Source: Clostridium pasteurianum DSM 525 = ATCC 6013
GTDB lineage: Bacteria; Bacillota; Clostridia; Clostridiales; Clostridiaceae
Direction of reading: 5' to 3'
Length of the DNA stretch: 64,000 nucleotides
NCBI RefSeq assembly: GCF_000807255.1
Contig: NZ_CP009268.1
Span: 2,510,384 to 2,574,383, forward strand
The notes under the pieces are model-generated. The model saw only the letters and a program-made list of their open reading frames with translations. It ran no database searches and was not told where the DNA came from. Of this stretch, positions 62,743 to 64,000 are shown piece by piece. The translations under genes were made by a program, and so were the position numbers. The first letter of the stretch is position 1; each line of letters begins with the position of its first letter.

Positions 62743-62971
62743 AATGTCACTTCCTTGTATAAGGTAATTTAGTTGTCTAGTTTATGTAACGTAATCTATC
62801 CATCTCTATCAAGTGTATAAAAATATAATATAATTATATATACTTGATATATTTTATTATGCATTAGAATTATTTTATATATAAATCATTATTTCTTTAC
62901 AATCTTTAATTTACTATTATTATATCATATTTATAACAAAAGCTATCCATATTTCATGAGTAGTTTTATCT

Positions 62972-63013
62972 TGGTGCAGGTGACAGGACTTGAACCCATA
63001 CGTCTTCGTATAG
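62972..63013 (-). tRNA. tRNA-Leu-like 3' fragment (partial)
   Basis: On the minus strand a class II tRNA 3' end can be read: a variable-arm stem ACG/CGT, T arm ATGGG-TTCAAGT-CCTGT, acceptor strand CACCTGC, then ACCA. TTCAAGT and the CACCTGC-ACCA end are those of tRNA-Leu. The anticodon and D arms are not recognisable, so this is a fragment, as left by integration of a mobile element into a tRNA-Leu gene, or a decayed gene. Confidence 0.6.
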
Positions 63014-63118
63014 ATTTGCGATTTAATATCTCTTAAAAATTGAAACGTGAAACAGCTCCCCACTTTCCCAAGAAGAGTGCCGTAATCCCAATAAAGAAAC
63101 GTTATCAAGTATCAATTT

Positions 63119-63637
63119 TTAGTTAAAATATTTAATCCGAACTCCCATGAAAAATACCAAATAGAAAACAAATAACATTGCCAAACCTAATAATACTAAT
63201 CCTGCAACGGTCAGTATCTTATCCAGCATTTTTTCATTAACACTTTTACTTAATCCTAAATAAATCAGTATTCCCACGACACCACCAAGTGTATTCGTAA
63301 GAAGGTCTGTTATATCGGTAGCACCGACTGCCAAAATATACTGACTCATTTCAATAACTAGACTAAATAACAAAATGTAAATTGCATTTTTAACTACTGG
63401 ATTTTTCTTGCCTACTATTTGAGCAAAAACCCCCAACGGAATAAAGACAATAAAATTAAGTAAAACTTCTTTTCTACCACCAGATTCCAATAAAGGTATC
63501 AAATTAATATGTCGAAAACTTGCACCATCAACTGCTCGACTAATTACAGCACTAGGTGAAATCGAAAACTTGAAAAGTAATATCCAAATTAACAAGAGTC
63601 CATATAACAACAATAGAATTTTACTAGCCTTTGTCAC
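63119..63637 (-). CDS. VanZ family membrane protein
   Basis: 172 residues from a GTG with AAAGGTGGTG upstream. Four to five membrane helices; FRHINLIPLLESGGRKEVLLN, PLGVFAQIVGKK and TDITDLLTNTLGGVVGI are VanZ-family motifs. VanZ proteins give low-level teicoplanin tolerance in enterococci, but most relatives have unknown function and no vancomycin cluster is here. It lies next to the tRNA fragment, possibly inside the edge of an island. Confidence 0.85.
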   Translation of the reverse strand: MTKASKILLLLYGLLLIWILLFKFSISPSAVISRAVDGASFRHINLIPLLESGGRKEVLLNFIVFIPLGVFAQIVGKKNPVVKNAIYILLFSLVIEMSQYILAVGATDITDLLTNTLGGVVGILIYLGLSKSVNEKMLDKILTVAGLVLLGLAMLFVFYLVFFMGVRIKYFN

Positions 63638-63808
63638 GAAAACACCACCTTTTCACAAACTTCAGTGTGTATATTATATCACAATTCGCCGTTCAAGAAA
63701 CATCTGCTGCTATTTGCCCAGTTTAGCAATATCCATTTTTTGCAGAGCAATTAATTTAAAACTTATGCAAAAACATACCGTTTCTTAATGCTTTCTGTAG
63801 TTTTCATT

Positions 63809-63877
63809 TTATGCCCTGAGCATTTGATTTTCTTCTAACAGCTTCATGTATTTATTATAAAGCTTATTATAATTCAT
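63809..63877 (-). pseudogene. 22-codon remnant, possible TOTE-type helicase N-terminus
   Basis: After TAAGGAGT, ATG opens a frame encoding NYNKLYNKYMKLLEENQMLR and then stops. The start resembles the leading helix of some helicase/conflict-system proteins, but the match is weak and the rest is gone. It begins 10 bases after the stop of the preceding frame. Confidence 0.3.
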
Positions 63878-63887
63878 TATTTACTCC

Positions 63888-64000
63888 TTAATTTTTACAT
63901 ATTGTTTTTTGTTCATGATACCATATATAAAATGTTTCATCTTCTTCTAATATTGCCTTAAAAGGTATTTCTATAAACTTTAATATCTCTAAAATGACTA
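63888..64000 (-). CDS. C-terminal end of an unidentified protein
   Basis: The minus-strand frame from the window edge reads KFIEIPFKAILEEDETFYIW then YHEQKTICKN and stops at 63888. Codon choice looks coding. It is too short to assign. Confidence 0.4.
   Translation of the reverse strand, partial: VILEILKFIEIPFKAILEEDETFYIWYHEQKTICKN

Noticed and set aside
62920-63108. Small minus-strand frame of 62 codons
   Set aside because: It runs through the tRNA-Leu fragment, so it is not a protein gene.

Overview
This window is very AT-rich DNA from a spore-forming, low-GC Firmicute, almost certainly a Clostridium in the strict sense. The evidence is AGGAGG-type ribosome binding sites, a mre-min-spoIVF cluster in the Bacillus/Clostridium order, sporulation-linked genes (SpoIVFB, a SpoIVFA-like protein, a Spo0E-like phosphatase, an AI-2E/YtvI-type membrane protein), an Fe-dependent alcohol dehydrogenase and nitrogenase-like genes. 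The species is not certain. A solventogenic or acetogenic relative of C. kluyveri/C. ljungdahlii is an inference from gene content only.

Layout. (1) 1-5.8 kb and 17.2-24.7 kb, mostly minus strand: the conserved shape and division cluster maf-radC-mreB-mreC-mreD-mrdA ... minC-minD-minE-(spoIVFA-like)-spoIVFB-radical SAM-DUF2344. (2) 6.3-17.0 kb: an accessory block splits this cluster between mrdA and minC. It holds an ankyrin membrane protein, a sigma factor/holin/lysozyme cassette ending in a 779-residue multidomain protein, a subtilase with a small partner, a secreted peptidoglycan-binding protein and three decayed insertion sequences. (3) 24.8-32.7 kb: an acetyltransferase-like gene, luxS, a GlpA-like oxidoreductase trio, and an orphan metal-type binding lipoprotein with a methyltransferase. 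(4) 32.8-42.6 kb: transporters, DedA, an aldehyde dehydrogenase, an ArsC-like protein with a tiny Cys peptide, an AI-2E-type protein, yaaA, lactate permease and truA. (5) 42.7-46.3 kb: a ferritin-like protein and a nitrogenase-like alpha/beta pair without nifH. (6) 46.8-57.7 kb: membrane and secreted proteins, a PAS-GGDEF-HD-GYP protein, an ABC exporter, and two genes of unusual composition. (7) 58-64 kb: an intact IS110 element with a structured leader, nitroreductase, alcohol dehydrogenase, HxlR regulator, a tRNA-Leu 3' fragment (possible attachment site), VanZ and gene remnants.

The most interesting system is at 7.5-12.1 kb. A UviA/TcdR-like sigma factor heads a run of two holin-like genes and a GH25 lysozyme, followed by a signal-less protein with four peptidoglycan-binding modules, a DUF1906 glycosidase-like domain and a DUF4474-like domain. 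Matching GTTACA-N16/17-CTTTTT sequences lie before the sigma gene and before the 779-residue gene. This looks like a self-activating, holin-dependent release system for a cell-wall-active protein, analogous in logic to TcdR/TcdE toxin release. The second is the nitrogenase-like pair at 43.4-46.3 kb, which keeps all six P-cluster cysteine positions but appears to lack the cofactor-binding histidine and has no reductase gene nearby.
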